From the NCBI GenBank assembly GCA_947623455.1, contig OX392534.1, positions 6,520,001-6,584,000 of the forward strand: a DNA stretch of 64,000 bases. Direction: 5' to 3'. The position numbers and the translations under genes were made by a program. Shown here piece by piece: positions 1 to 11,159 of this stretch (the stretch's first letter is position 1; each line of letters starts with the position of its first letter). This DNA is from Mimachlamys varia (taxonomy: Eukaryota > Mollusca > Bivalvia > Pectinida > Pectinidae). The notes below the pieces were generated by a model. It was not told the origin of the DNA and did not search any database. It worked only from the letters and a program-made list of their open reading frames with translations.

Positions 1-3000
1 GTTGAAGTTGGAGACATGGTTGTGGTTGTGGTTGGAGTCATGGTTGTGGTTGAAGTTGGAGTCATGGTTGTGGTTGAAGTTGGAGTCATGGTTGTGGTTG
101 AAGTTGGAGTCATGGTTGTGGTAGGAGTCATGGTTGTGGTTGAAGTTGGAGTCATGGTTGTGGTTGAAGTTGGAGACATGGTTGTGGTTGTGGTTGGAGT
201 CATGGTTGTGGTTGAAGTTGGAGTCATGGTTGTGGTTGAAGTTGGAGTCATGGTTGTGGAAGTGGTAGGAGTCATGGTTGTGGTTGAAGTTGGAGTCATT
301 GTTGTGGTAGAAATTATTATTGTGGTTGGAGCCGGTGTTGTAGTTGTGGTTGGAGTCATGGTTGTGGTTAGAGTCATGGTTGTGGTTGGAGTCATGGTTG
401 TTGTTGGAGTGGTGGTTGTTGTTGGAGTCATGGTTGTGGTTGGAGTGGTGGTTGTGGTTGGAGTGGTGGTTGTGGTTGGAGTGGTGGTTGTGGTTGGAGT
501 CATGGTTGTGGTTGGAGTCATGGTTGTGGTTGGAGTCATGGTTGTGGTTGGAGTCATGGTTGTGGTTGAAGTTGGAGTCATGGTTGTGGTTGAAGTTGGA
601 GTCATGGTTGTGGTTGAAGTTGGAGTCATGGTTGTGGTTGAAGTTGGAGTCATGGTTGTGGTTGAAGTTGGAGTCATGGTTGTGGTTGAAGTTGGAGTCA
701 TGGTTGTGGTAGGAGTCATGGTTGTGGTTGAAGTTGGAGTCATGGTTGTGGTTGAAGTTGGAGACATGGTTGTGGTTGTGGTTGGAGTCATGGTTGTGGT
801 AGGAGTCATGGTTGTGGTTGAAGTTGGAGTAATGGTTGTGGTTGAAGTTGGAGACATGGTTGTGGTTGAAGTTGGAGTCATGGTTGTGGTTAAAGTTGGA
901 GTCATGGTTGTGGTTGAAGTTGGAGTCATGGTTGTGGTAGTGGTAGGAGTCATGGTTGTGGTTGAAGTTGGAGTCACTGTTGTGGTAGAAATTATTGTTG
1001 TGGTTGGAGCCGGTGTTGTAGTTGTGGTTGGAGTCATGGTTGTGGTTGGAGTGTTGGTTGTTGTTGGAGTGGTGGTTGTGGTTGGAGTGGTGGTTGTTGT
1101 TGGAGTCATGGTTGTGGTTGGAGTGGTGGTTGTTGTTGGAGTGGTGGTTGTGGTTGGAGTCATGGTTGTGGTTGGAGTGGTGGTTGTTGTTGGAGTCATG
1201 GTTGTGGTTGGAGTGGTGGTTGTGGTTGGAGTGGTGGTTGTGGTTGGAGTGGTGGTTGTGGTTGGAGTGGTGGTTGTGGTTGGAGTGGTGGTTGTGGTTG
1301 GAGTCATGGTTGTGGTTGGAGTCATGGTTGTGGTTGGAGTGGTGGTTGTTGTTGGAGTCATGGTTGTGGTTGTGGTTGGAGTCATGGTTGTGGTTGGAGT
1401 CGTGGTTGTGGTTGGAGTCATGGTTGTGGTTGGAGTGGTGGTTGTTGTTGGAGTCATGGTTGTGGTTGGAGTGGTGGTTGTTGTTGGAGTCATGGTTGTG
1501 GTTGGAGTGGTTGTTGTGGTTGGAGTGGTGGTTGTGGTTTGAGTGGTGGTTGTGGTTGGAGTGGTGGTTGTGGTTTGAGTGGTGGTTGTGGTTGGAGTCA
1601 TGGTTGTGGTTGGAGTCATGGTTGTGATTGGAGTGGTGGTTGTGGTTGGAGTGGTGGTTGTGGTTGGAGTGGTGGTTGTGGTTGGAGTCATGGTTGTGGT
1701 TGGGGTGGTGGTTGTGGTTGGAGTGGTGGTTGTGGTTGGAGTCATGGTTGTGGTTGTGGTTGGAGTGGTGGTTGTGGTTGGAGTGGTGGTTGTGGTTGGA
1801 GTCATGGTTGTGGTTGTTGTTGGAGTGGTAGTTGTGGTTGGAGTGGTGGTTGTGGTTGGAGTCATGGTTGTGGTTGGAGTGGTGGTTGTGGTTGAAGTCA
1901 TGGTTGTTGTCGGGGTGGTGGTTGTGGTTGTGGTCGGTGTCGTGGTTGTGGTTGGAGTCATGGTTGTGGTCGGTGTTGTAGTTGTGGTCGGTGTTGTAGT
2001 TGTGGTCGGTGTTGTGGTCGGTGTTGTAGTTGTAGTCGGTGTTGTTGTTGTGGTCGGTGTTGTTGTTGTGGTCGGTGTTGTAGTTGTGGTCGCTGTCGTG
2101 GTTGTGGTCGGTGTTGTAGTTGTGGTCGGTGTTGTAGTTGTGGTCGGTGTTGTTGTGGTCGGTGTTGTTGTGGTCGGAGTTGTTGTTGTGGTCGGTGTTG
2201 TAGTTGTGGTCGGTGTCGTGGTTGTGGTTGGAGTGGGGGTTGTGGTTGAAGTCATGGTTGTTGTCGGGGTGGTGGTTGTGGTTGTGGTCGGATTCGTGGT
2301 TGTGGTTGTGGTTGGAGTGGTGGTTGTGGTCGGTGTCGGGGTTGTGGTTGGAGTGGTGGTTGTGGTTGGAGTCATGGTTGTGGTTGAAGTGGTGGTTGTG
2401 GTTGGAGTCATGGTTGTGGTTGGAGTGGTGGTTGTGGTTGGAGTGGTGGTTGTGGTTGGAGTGGTGGTTGTGGTTGGAGTGGTGGTTGTGGTTGGAGTGG
2501 TGGTTGTGGTTGGAGTGGTGGTTGTGGCCGGTGTCGTGTTTGTGGTTGGAGTGGTGGTTGTGGTCGGTGTTGTAGTTGTGGTCGGTGTTGTTGTTGTGGT
2601 CGGTGTTGTAGTTGTGGTCGGTGTTGTAGTTGTGGTCGGTGTTGTTGTTGTGGTCGGTGTTGTTGTTGTGGTCGGTGTTGTAGTTGTGGTCGGTGTTGTA
2701 GTTGTGGTCGGTGTTGTAGTTGTGGTCGGTGTTGTTGTTGTGGTCGGTGTTGTTGTTGTGGTCGGTGTTGTAGTTGTGGTCGGTGTTGTTGTTGTGGTCG
2801 GTGTTGTTGTTGTGGTCGGTGTTGTTGTTGTGGTCGGTGTTGTAGTTGTGGTCGGTGTTGTTGTTGTGGTCGGTGTTGTAGTTGTGGTCGGTGTTGTTGT
2901 TGTGGTCGGTGTTGTTGTTGTGGTCGGTGTTGTTGTTGTGGTCGGTGTTGTAGTTGTGGTCGGTGTTGTTGTTGTGGTCGGTGTTGTTGTTGTGGTCGGT

Positions 3001-3318
3001 GTTGTTGTTGTGGTCGGTGTTGTAGTTGTGGTCGGTGTTGTTGTTGTGGTCGGTGTTGTAGTTGTGTTCGGTGTTGTGGTCGTGGTTGTGGTCGTGGTTG
3101 TGGTCGGTGTCTTGGTTGTGGTTTGAGTCATGGTTGTGGTTGGAGTGGTGGTTGTGGTCGGTGTCGTGGTTGTGGTTGAAGTCGGGGTCGTGGTTGTAGT
3201 CAGAGTCGGTGTTGTAGTTGTAGTTGTGGTTGGAGTTGTAGTTGTGGTCGGTGTCGTGGTTGTGGTTGGAGTCGTGGTTGAAGTAGGAAATGTAGTGGTT
3301 GTCGTTTGAGTTGTAGTT
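1..3318. repeat. GT-rich coding-type minisatellite, 18/24-bp units
   Basis: About 170 imperfect units in three blocks. Positions 1-1000 mix 24-bp (GTTGAAGTTGGAGTCATG plus six bases) and 18-bp units; 1000-1960 is 18-bp GTTGGAGTGGTGGTTGTG; 1960-3120 is mostly 18-bp GTCGGTGTTGTAGTTGTG, interrupted at 2225-2560 by a return of the second type. The plus strand is almost free of C and A. The last 200 bases are degenerate. A second copy of the unusual segment encoding the 'AAATTATT' variant (about 309 and 988) suggests unequal exchange of a block of roughly 680 bp. Confidence 0.97.
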
Positions 3319-3325
3319 GATGACC
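1..3325 (-). CDS. Probable giant exon of a Thr/Pro-rich mucin-like protein (partial)
   Basis: Seen: on the minus strand, the frame whose codons start at plus positions divisible by three has no stop from 3365 to the left edge, about 1,100 codons. The translation is almost entirely Thr with regular Pro, plus Ser and Met: units such as T-P-T-S-T-T-T-M (left part), T-P-T-T-T-M and T-T-P-T-T-T (right part). All unit lengths I checked (12, 15, 18, 24 bp) are multiples of three. A splice acceptor (TTTATTTCAG, minus strand) ends at 3326, so the exon would start at 3325 with a phase-1 intron. Known: tandem Pro/Thr/Ser domains are the O-glycosylated part of secreted or membrane mucins. Inferred: a mucin-like gene whose remaining exons lie outside the window. 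The opposite frame (poly-Val/Gly) shares the wobble position but is broken by stops at 1540 and 3124. No signal peptide, cysteine domain or gene end is visible, and a non-coding minisatellite remains possible. Confidence 0.6.
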
Positions 3326-3346
3326 CTGAAATAAAGGTATATAGCT
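3326..3346 (-). other. Candidate 3' splice acceptor of the mucin-like exon
   Basis: Read on the minus strand, a pyrimidine-rich stretch followed by CAG ends exactly where the non-repetitive, stop-free frame enters the Thr-rich array. The preceding frame meets a TAG stop at 3366-3368, so an exon starting here explains the open frame. The first codons would be S-S-T-T-T-Q before the repeats. No branch point was assigned. Confidence 0.5.
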
Positions 3347-3368
3347 TCAAAACTACTGTATGAAACTA

Positions 3369-4512
3369 GCAGAGACTCATTGTAAAATTTTAAAAGTCAC
3401 AAAAGTGAAATTCTTACAAATATTCGAAATTCAGTGCGCATGTATACACTATGAAACAATCAGAATGCCACACGTGACATCACCGTCAAACATATACAAT
3501 CACATGAAGGGAAAAAGTCAGTGCCAGACCAGTTTAAACATACTCAGAGGCCGCTATATAACCATATATGACTAACGATCTTCCTTGGACTGATTGATAT
3601 AGTCTTATAAATCAAATAGTCTCGGGTAATAACTTTGATGAACACAGTGCTATTTCAATCAAGGCTTAGATTTGAGTAATACACTGTTTAAAAGACATGT
3701 ATGCTCAATTGTGTTCCTCTAATTGTGTCTGTTTATTTTAAGATGCGTCTCCGAAAAGAATCCAATAAGCATTTGGTCTCATTCGGGAAACTTCAAACAA
3801 CAACATTTTACCCCAAACTACTGTACAATATACCGGGTATACATTTATCACATAACTGACCCGTTCAGTCATGTCATACGTCCATGTCATTGATATGGTA
3901 TTACACACGTGTAATAACACTAGAGTGGCGTCATGAATAAAAGACGTCTTTATGACGTCATATAATTGTCTCGGTAGTGAAAATCGAAGAGACAACGTAG
4001 AAATTAGAATTGAATTCAAGAGTTTTGGTTTATTTTCTCATGAATAAACGTAATGTGATAGATAGAATCTTACACTCGTGTCAATGTAATATCGAATTTA
4101 TAAAACGAATTAAATACTTCAATATGTCACGAGCATTTAGGCGAGTGACATAATGAATTATTGAACTCGTTTAATTAGTTCTATGATACACTGCCACTCA
4201 CGTAACATCCTCTTTATACATTTTAATATACGTCCGATCCTCTTTATCTCGAACTTGTAAAACTCGAATACCCCGTTGAATTCGAAGCATTGTTTTCGGT
4301 CCCGACCGCGCTTAACACTGGCAATAAAACTCAAGTAACTCGAATACTCAGATAACTCAAAGTTTTACCACGGTCTCGTCAACTTCGAGGTAACGAGGTT
4401 CGACTGTACTTACAACTATCAAATAATAAAAACTATTATACAATATACCCTTCACATTATCATATACATTACCATATACATACTTCAAACTACGATACAA
4501 TATATATAGAGG
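3369..4512. other. No gene seen; AT-rich, with one CRE-like palindrome
   Basis: I see no convincing exon. If the mucin-like exon is real, this may be its intron. At 3928-3960 there is an imperfect palindrome built from GACGTC/TGACGTCA motifs (full CRE-type TGACGTCA near 3953). At 4230-4400 there is a run of TCGA-rich sequence with several short direct repeats, but no element ends. Confidence 0.5.
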
Positions 4513-4610
4513 TTACACAACGAGTGGTTATTGGATATAGTATTTATTTCACTCGAGTTAGTTAATTTTCAAAAGTTACAAAAGACACGAGCTTGGCTTT
4601 TGTAACCTTT
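4513..4610. mobile_element. Partial palindromic (foldback) repeat, copy 1
   Basis: The segment starting TTACACAACGAGTGG matches, in inverted orientation, the right arm of the palindromic element at 5428-5566. It ends in a hairpin around AAAGTTACAAAAG / CTTTTGTAACCTTT. Only one outer arm is clear, so this copy is truncated or rearranged. Confidence 0.55.
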
Positions 4611-5300
4611 AAAAATCAAAAATGATTGTTTCTACCGCTAACTGTAGTGTGGCTCGATTTGAAATACATGCCGTATGTTTTGGACAGGGTGGGCGCAGTG
4701 ACATCACCCATTTGTTAAAAGTCACTCATTTATATTAAAAAATGGTTTCGCTTTACAAATTTTATCATTTTCAAAGTAATTTCTTCGGCAGTAATTTCAG
4801 GACAAAAAGAAAGTAATATTAATATACTGAAACTATACAGTATTTCATTAAACTAATAAAAATGAACTACAGATTATACATGTATGCACGTAAACAGATG
4901 TTCCCGTCAAATGATGACGTCGTGAACTATTAGCACGTGTCATTTAACCACGTGATTAAAAACTATTTCCGGCCAAAAATCACCATGCCAGCCAACAAAA
5001 CTGCGTCAAGATTTTAATCTACTTGTTGTTTTAGTGGTTTTGTTTATACAACAGTTTTAATGATTAATTGACGCCATTGTAGTTGAATAACATCCACCAA
5101 TTGAGGTGAAAACCCTTTTTCTACCACAATAGTTTGGTGTTATTCAACTCTCAGGGTATCAAATAATCATTACAATTGTTGAATACCATTTTGTTTATAC
5201 CACACATGGAATAAACTCTAAGCGCATTTTGATGGGCTTACATAATGAACTTTGGCCGATACAACGTCACTTGCTGATTGTTTACGACGTCATCGAATGT

Positions 5301-5333
5301 TGACGTCGCCACCACTTGGCGGGAATATATATA
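5301..5333 (+). promoter_or_regulatory. Promoter-like cluster: CRE, E2F and TATA motifs
   Basis: TGACGTCG (5301-5308), TTGGCGGGAA (5316-5325, matching the E2F consensus) and ATATATATA (about 5325-5333) lie within 33 bases. Another GACGTC lies just upstream and an ATGACGTC at about 4914. The spacing would suit a plus-strand start near 5360, but no downstream gene is recognisable, and a palindromic element begins at 5428. Motif matches alone are weak evidence. Confidence 0.22.
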
Positions 5334-5427
5334 CGAGACGATACGTTTTGCGCATATCATAGTACGTCGATCTCTCCAGCTGTTTCCGACTGAGATTGAG
5401 ATTGAGATGGTAGAAACAGGTCATACG

Positions 5428-5566
5428 ACTCGTGGTTATCAACTATAGAATATATTTCACTTTTTTTTAAGTTACAAAAGACACCCAATCCAGCTCGTGT
5501 CTTTTGTAACTTTAAAATATTTAACTTGAGTGAAACACAGTCCATATCAAACAGCCACTCGTTGTG
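5428..5566. mobile_element. Palindromic MITE-like element, about 60-bp arms
   Basis: Left arm from ACTCGTGGTTATC, inner stem AAGTTACAAAAGACAC; 12-base centre; then GTGTCTTTTGTAACTT and the outer right arm ending CCACTCGTTGTGT. The arms are imperfect complements over about 60 bases. The same family occurs at 4513-4610. No target-site duplication is evident. Short open frames on either strand are by-products of the palindrome. Confidence 0.6.
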
Positions 5567-5729
5567 TAATCTCTATATGCATTACACTTTACTTCAAACA
5601 TTGTACAATATACCATTATACGTGTACATTACAATGCACTCTCAAACTACGATACCGGAAACTACAAAACAAGGTTCACGTGGCCGAGGAGCAGCGACAA
5701 CATTGTTTTACCAATTAAGCAATGACTGG

Positions 5730-7178
5730 TTTAGCAAATGTTGTTACAGTCCTATAACACACATTGCTATTGATGACAAACTTAAGGTTGCTGACAAACT
5801 AAATAAAGCTGGGTAGTATTGTTATTACTGACAAACTTAATATAGCCCAGTATGATTGTTATTACTGACAAACTTAATATAGCCCGGTAGGATTGTTATC
5901 ACTGACAAACTTAATATAGCCCGGTAGGATTGTTATCACTGACAAACTTAATATAGCCCGGTAGGGTTGTTATTACTGACAAACTTAATATAGCCCAGGT
6001 AGGATTGTTATTACTGACAAACTTAATATAGCCCGGTAGGGTTGTTATCACTGACAAACTTAATATAGCCCAGTATGATTGTTATTACTGACAAACTTAA
6101 TATAGCCCGGTAGGATTGTTATCACTGACAAACTTAATATAGCCCGGTAGGGTTGTTATTACTGACAAACTTAATATAGCCCAGGTAGGATTGTTATTAC
6201 TGACAAACTTAATATAGCCCGGTAGGATTGTTGTTACTGACAAACTTAATATAGCCCGGTAGTATTGTTGTTACTGACAAACTTAATATAGCCCAGTATG
6301 ATTGTTATTACTAACAAACTTAATATAGCCCGGTAGGGTTGTTATTACTGACAAACTAAATATAGCCCGGTAGGATTGTTATTGATGACAAACTTAATAT
6401 AGCCCAGGTAGGATTGTTATTACTGACAAACTTAATATAGCCCGGTAGGATTGTTATTACTGACAAACTTAATATAGCCCGGTAGGGTTGTTATTGATGA
6501 CAAACTTAATATAGCCCGATAGGATTGTTATTGATGACAAACTTAATATAGCCCGGTAGGATTGTTATTACTGACAAACTTAATATAGCCCGATAGGGTT
6601 GTTATTGATGACAAACTTAATATAGCCCGGTAGGGTTGTTATTACTGACAAACTTAATATAGCCCGGTAGGGTTGTTATTGATGACAAACTTAATATAGC
6701 CCGATAGAATTGTTATTGATGACAAACTTAATATAGCCCGGTAGGATTGTTATTACTGACAAACTTAATATAGCCCGGTAGGGTTGTTGTTGATGACAAA
6801 CTTAATATAGCCCGGTAGGGTTGTTATTACTGACAAACTTAATATAGCCCGGTAGGATTGTTATTACTGACAAACTTAATATAGCCCGGTAGTATTGTTA
6901 TTACTGACAAACTTAATATAGCCCGGTAGGGTTGTTGTTGATGGCAAACTTAATATAGCCCGGTAGGGTTGTTATTGATGACAAACTTTATATAGCCCGG
7001 TAGAATTGTTATTACTGACAAACTTAATATAGCCCGGTAGAATTGTTATTACTGACAAACTTAATATAGCCCGTTATGATTGTTATTGATGACAAGTTTG
7101 ATATAGTTCGGTAGGGATTAATGTAAGTTAGTCATCAATAGCAATGTATATTATAGGACTGCAACAACATTTGCTAAA
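5730..7178. mobile_element. Inverted flanks enclosing a 37-bp array (composite repeat unit)
   Basis: The 54-base sequence at 5730-5783 (TTTAGCAAATGTTGTTACAG...) reappears as its reverse complement at 7124-7178 with only a few mismatches. Everything between is the 37-bp tandem array. This array-in-inverted-flanks layout resembles non-autonomous elements of invertebrates that carry internal minisatellites, such as the bivalve 'pearl' type; membership is not established. No target duplication was identified. Confidence 0.55.
5786..7112. repeat. 37-bp minisatellite, about 35 copies
   Basis: Unit: TTGTTATTACTGACAAACTT followed by AATATAGCCCGGTAGGA. Variants differ mainly at TTACTG/TTGATG/TCACTG and GGTAGG/CAGTATG; some units have one extra base (CCCAGGTAGG). 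Units are contiguous with no unique spacers, so this is not a CRISPR array. The first and last units are the most diverged. Confidence 0.97.
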
Positions 7179-7317
7179 GCGTTATTTACCTATATCTAAA
7201 TTTAAATAGATTTATTGTACTTTATTAAGTTATTTCGAACAGGTTTTGATCAGCAAATTAACTGTAGACAACAATGAAGTTGTTGACGTCACAATAGATA
7301 TGGATGACGTCACAATA

Positions 7318-7351
7318 GCAAATGTTGTTACAGGGTTATAACAACATTTGC
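7318..7351. repeat. Perfect 13-bp-stem hairpin, third copy of the array-flank motif
   Basis: GCAAATGTTGTTA (7318-7330) pairs perfectly with TAACAACATTTGC (7339-7351) across an 8-base loop. The stem equals the core of the inverted flanks at 5734-5746 and 7162-7174. Two copies of GACGTCACAATAG lie just upstream. Confidence 0.8.
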
Positions 7352-7486
7352 ATTCAAATTGCATTACAATGGAGGATACAGAGCATATGTAAATACAAAC
7401 AAATGAATGAAAGTCAATTTTGGCTACTCACCTAGCGTATGTTCTACATTGATGAAGACGAGCCATGACAGGAAGCCGAAAAAGAG

Positions 7487-7628
7487 CATGTACCGCATCT
7501 ACAAAATAAAACAGAGATGTACCGCATCTACAAAACAGAAATGTACCGCTTCTACAACACACGACAAATGTACCGCATTTACAACGCAAAACAGAAACGT
7601 ACCCGCATTTACAAAACAGGGAAGAAAT
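7487..7628. repeat. Short tandem repeat, about 28 bp x 5
   Basis: Units begin ATGTACCGCATCTACAAA and vary at their ends (ACAGAG, ACAGAA, ACACGACAA, CGCAAAACAGAA). The plus open frame across it (K-C-T-A-S-T-T-K type peptides) follows from the repeat and changes phase between units, so I do not call it coding. Confidence 0.85.
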
Positions 7629-9380
7629 GTTGACAGCCGCAAATAACCGTTAACACAAATTAGTTGGTTACGTTCAATTAACACATCTACAAAGTTATTG
7701 TGTTTGATTCAACGGAAATAATACTTAAATACAAATGTCTACTTCGCTATACAATTTGTGTAGGTGCAATGTTAGCATTGAGTTTTTATGTTACATAATA
7801 GAGTTGAAGAGAATGCTGAACAAATATTTATATGGACATTTTACTAGCACAAAATGTAAAATCATTATCACTTTACCAATATCATTTTAATTCAAAATCA
7901 ATAAAAAATCAAACTTTCAAAGCTTCATGAACTATTTTACACAAGAACGTGTTTCTCTTCTTTTTCAACATAAATCCATTTTGTCATGTATTTCTTTCCA
8001 GTGTTACACTATCTCTGAAAAAATCCTTTAGCACTGTCACTACCAAAAATCAATTCTCTGGCAAGATATTAAGTTCGTCTTGTATTACAATTGCCTTTGC
8101 GAATCTTTTTTGTGTGATTTTACTGTATTTATTAAACGCTGTTATCGTGTAAAGCTTATGGCAATGTAATAAACACATTTTAAAAAGAACCCCAAAAAAC
8201 ACGAACTGTCCATGATGATTCCTACGACGGTGATATGGTCAAAATGTGATGTCGTGATACTTGTTACACACAGATCTACGGGCCTTTTGTTTGTAACTTA
8301 AACCTCCCCGTGCTTGTTTGGCCATAGTTTGTACCGAAATTTTAAACATTGATATATAGACACATATAACAATGATAGACATTAAGAATTTATTTTAAAA
8401 TAGTTTCATGTTTTACATTTTTTTTTGTGATGAAATGAAATATGAGAATTACAAGTAGTGGATATATTTTCTATGTTTATAGATAAGACTGAAATTCAAC
8501 AATTTCAATAAAAATATCAGAAACGTGTTTCTTTTCATACTTTTCTGTTTTCCCTATAACACACTTAAAAGGGACTCGGTCATTGCCAAGAAAACATAGA
8601 AAAACTGTTCTCCTTCTTTGTCCAACATCTAAGTCACTTAAACGCTTAATCCTAACGTGATAAATGTAACACTGATTTGTAAAGTCTCCTCGGCAATCCC
8701 AGTCACTTCCGGTGAGCGTTGGACTAACTTCCGGGCCTGTTAAGTTGTTTTCAGTTAATCTGAAGCTGACAAATCCTTTTTAACTTGGAAAAGATCGATA
8801 AATGTGAATGTACACCGCCCTCCCAGTATCTTATCGGCATTAATGGCGGGAAATAATGACCACGAATAATAGTGTGTTACTGTCGATCTATGGGTCAGTC
8901 AGGGCTATTCTACCCGGTCACTTTGTCTGTTTGCCTCTGTAACAGAAGAACCCATTACCTCAGTATCGGAGATGATATCTCAGATAGCAAATGATTAATA
9001 GGGCGAATTGTCCGATATAACTCCCCAATCCAGCATATAAATATCACCTACCTGTCATGCATCAAAAACTGATTTCATGAGCATTTCCTGTGTATTACTA
9101 ATCTTTTTTTTTAATCCTTAAAATAGCCAGATTCAAACAGATTATACAAACAATTATCTTAACATCAATTTCCAAATGTACGGTTCTTAGAGCTTTTTTT
9201 TTTTGTAATTCTGACAAAAACCCAACATGCATCAGTGTTTACATAATTATCAACTGTCAGTGAAGTGTTTAACACGGTATGACCCGTGACTGATTTAACT
9301 TAGAATGGCTCTACAATGAGCAAGTATACTATACTTGGGAAATAGAATATTCTTTGTTCCTGTTTTGATATATGATAGGG
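7629..9380. other. No gene or element seen; AT-rich
   Basis: Only short chance open frames, homopolymer A/T runs and no splice-bounded exon that I could support. Confidence 0.5.
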
Positions 9381-10292
9381 CACAGGGCTAGGCCCGGACC
9401 TATGTCATTATGAAATGATTGTCTAATAAGTATTTAACCTCTCTCTAATATAACAACTCCCATTACTATATATCTGTGACAAGGGAAAGAACTAGTTTGA
9501 ACGAGAAAATCGACCTATTTTCACTCTAAGCTCGTTTTCGTTGCTGAATGAAGTCCAATGTTTCACATGCATGCCTCATATTAAAGTTGAAACTTTCATC
9601 TTTCCGTTGATACCAAATATATCCCGTTACACGTCTGTAGTAGTTAATTAGGCTGCATAGAATCCGAGGATTTGGCTGAAAAACTATAGGGGGACATTTA
9701 CATGTCCAGCGTGTCATACCTAATCTAACAACGGGTATAGCTTTACTAACGCGGTGATTACAGAAACCGGCTTTGCAGTTCCATCACAAATGTTAAAGCA
9801 CGTTACCCTACGTATACCTTGCAGTGGGATGTTTATCGCTATTGTAATCCAGGTCATCCGAGTTTAAATTCACGGTTCGCCGAAGATGCGGCTATTTTTT
9901 AAGTTTACATATGTTTGGAACCCATCTAGATTTTCTCCCTGCTCCTGTAAACCGACAAACCAGTTGCACTGGACGGGTAAATGTCCATCTACGGTTTTCC
10001 ATGCAAAACCTCGGATTATAGGCAGCCTAGTAAGCAATAATAGGCGTATAGCGGGATATATTTGGTAAAAGTTTCACCTTTAAAATGAGGCATACATGTA
10101 CAAAATTGGACTTCATTCAGTCATTCAGTGACGAAAACAAACTTAGAGTGAAAATAGGTCGATTTTCTCGCTCAGGCTAGTTCTTTGCCTTGTCACAGAT
10201 ATATAGTAGTGGGAGGGGCTTTATTCGAAAGAGGTTTAATAATTATCAGACAATCATTTCATAATGGCATAGGTCCGAGCCTAGCCCCTGTG
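9381..10292. mobile_element. Long inverted repeat (foldback), arms about 325 bp
   Basis: The left arm (9381-9712, starting CACAGGGCTAGG) is the imperfect reverse complement of the right arm (9969-10292, ending CTAGCCCCTGTG), with a 256-base spacer. Landmarks occurring on both sides include GAAATGATTGTCT, TATATATCTGTGACAAGG, AAAATCGACCTATTTTCACT and TCCGAGGATTTGG. The arms have diverged by substitutions and small indels, so the structure is not recent. No coding capacity or target duplication was found. Confidence 0.75.
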
Positions 10293-11088
10293 TGACAGGG
10301 TAGTGTGATACACATTGCTGACAATGAATTGGTTTAGCTACAACGAACCCTTCTCGGTACACTACAGTCCAGGTGCCCTTGGACAGTGGTCAGGGGTTTA
10401 AAATTGTTTAAAATCTATTTACTGGTTGTTTACATGGTAACCAGATTAACATGTAGTAATACGGGTTTCATATCTATAATGATCCAGAATCCAATAAACC
10501 AGCTGAGCGGTAAATCCTGCCGCGTGACCATGAAGTCAAGCTTTACAAAATATCATTTCGTGGTTTGATGTACCTAAAATCATCCCAATTTCACAACATG
10601 GCGAAAACCGATAGATTTATGATAAGCGTGTTTATTTTATTACAATGACAATTATTTTTGATTTTTAGATATAAACTTGTTTTCTATTTTGATTTTTAGA
10701 TATAAATTTGTTTTTTATTTTACAATAGTTTTTGTCATAGACGAGGGAGAGTCTGTCCCCCCCCCCCCTCGTCTCTGTAGTACCGGGACACTGCGGCCTT
10801 TCTAGATCACACTTGTCACACTGGATTCGTCCCCTTGTTAATAAAACTGATAATTCAGTGTTAACCCTTTTACCATTTGTTCGCTATCTAAGAGGACATG
10901 TAAGTTATTTGTTTTTAATATCATGAGTGATACACAGATAATATATATATATATATTTTATTTTTTACGGTTGACTTTCATAACGGTAGGGTCCGTGATA
11001 GGCATAATAATGAAACTGTCGCTTTCCCGAAACATGCAACGGAGCGGACAGCCTACATCGTGGAACTACATCAACGCATGTGTATCAA

Positions 11089-11159
11089 TGACGTACTTCC
11101 GGTGTAGCATTTTCATTGTGACCGTCGTCAGTTGTGACTTAGCGGTACTGCGCAGGCGC
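11089..11159 (+). promoter_or_regulatory. Promoter-like motif cluster (CRE-like, ETS, NRF1), copy 1
   Basis: TGACGTAC (11089-11096), CTTCCGGTG (11096-11104, ETS core) and TGCGCAGGCGC (11149-11159, NRF-1 palindrome type) lie in a locally GC-richer patch of otherwise AT-rich DNA. In animals such ETS plus NRF1 combinations mark constitutive promoters. No exon could be tied to it on either strand. Confidence 0.35.

Noticed and set aside
16..3126. Long plus-strand open frames of poly-Val/Gly and W-L-E-S-type repeats
   Set aside because: They follow from a nearly A/C-free tandem repeat whose units are multiples of three. They contain in-frame stops near 1540 and 3124, while the opposite strand stays open and gives a plausible mucin-like composition.
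5786..7112. CRISPR-like array of 37-bp repeats
   Set aside because: The units are contiguous, with no unique spacers; it is a minisatellite in a eukaryotic genome.
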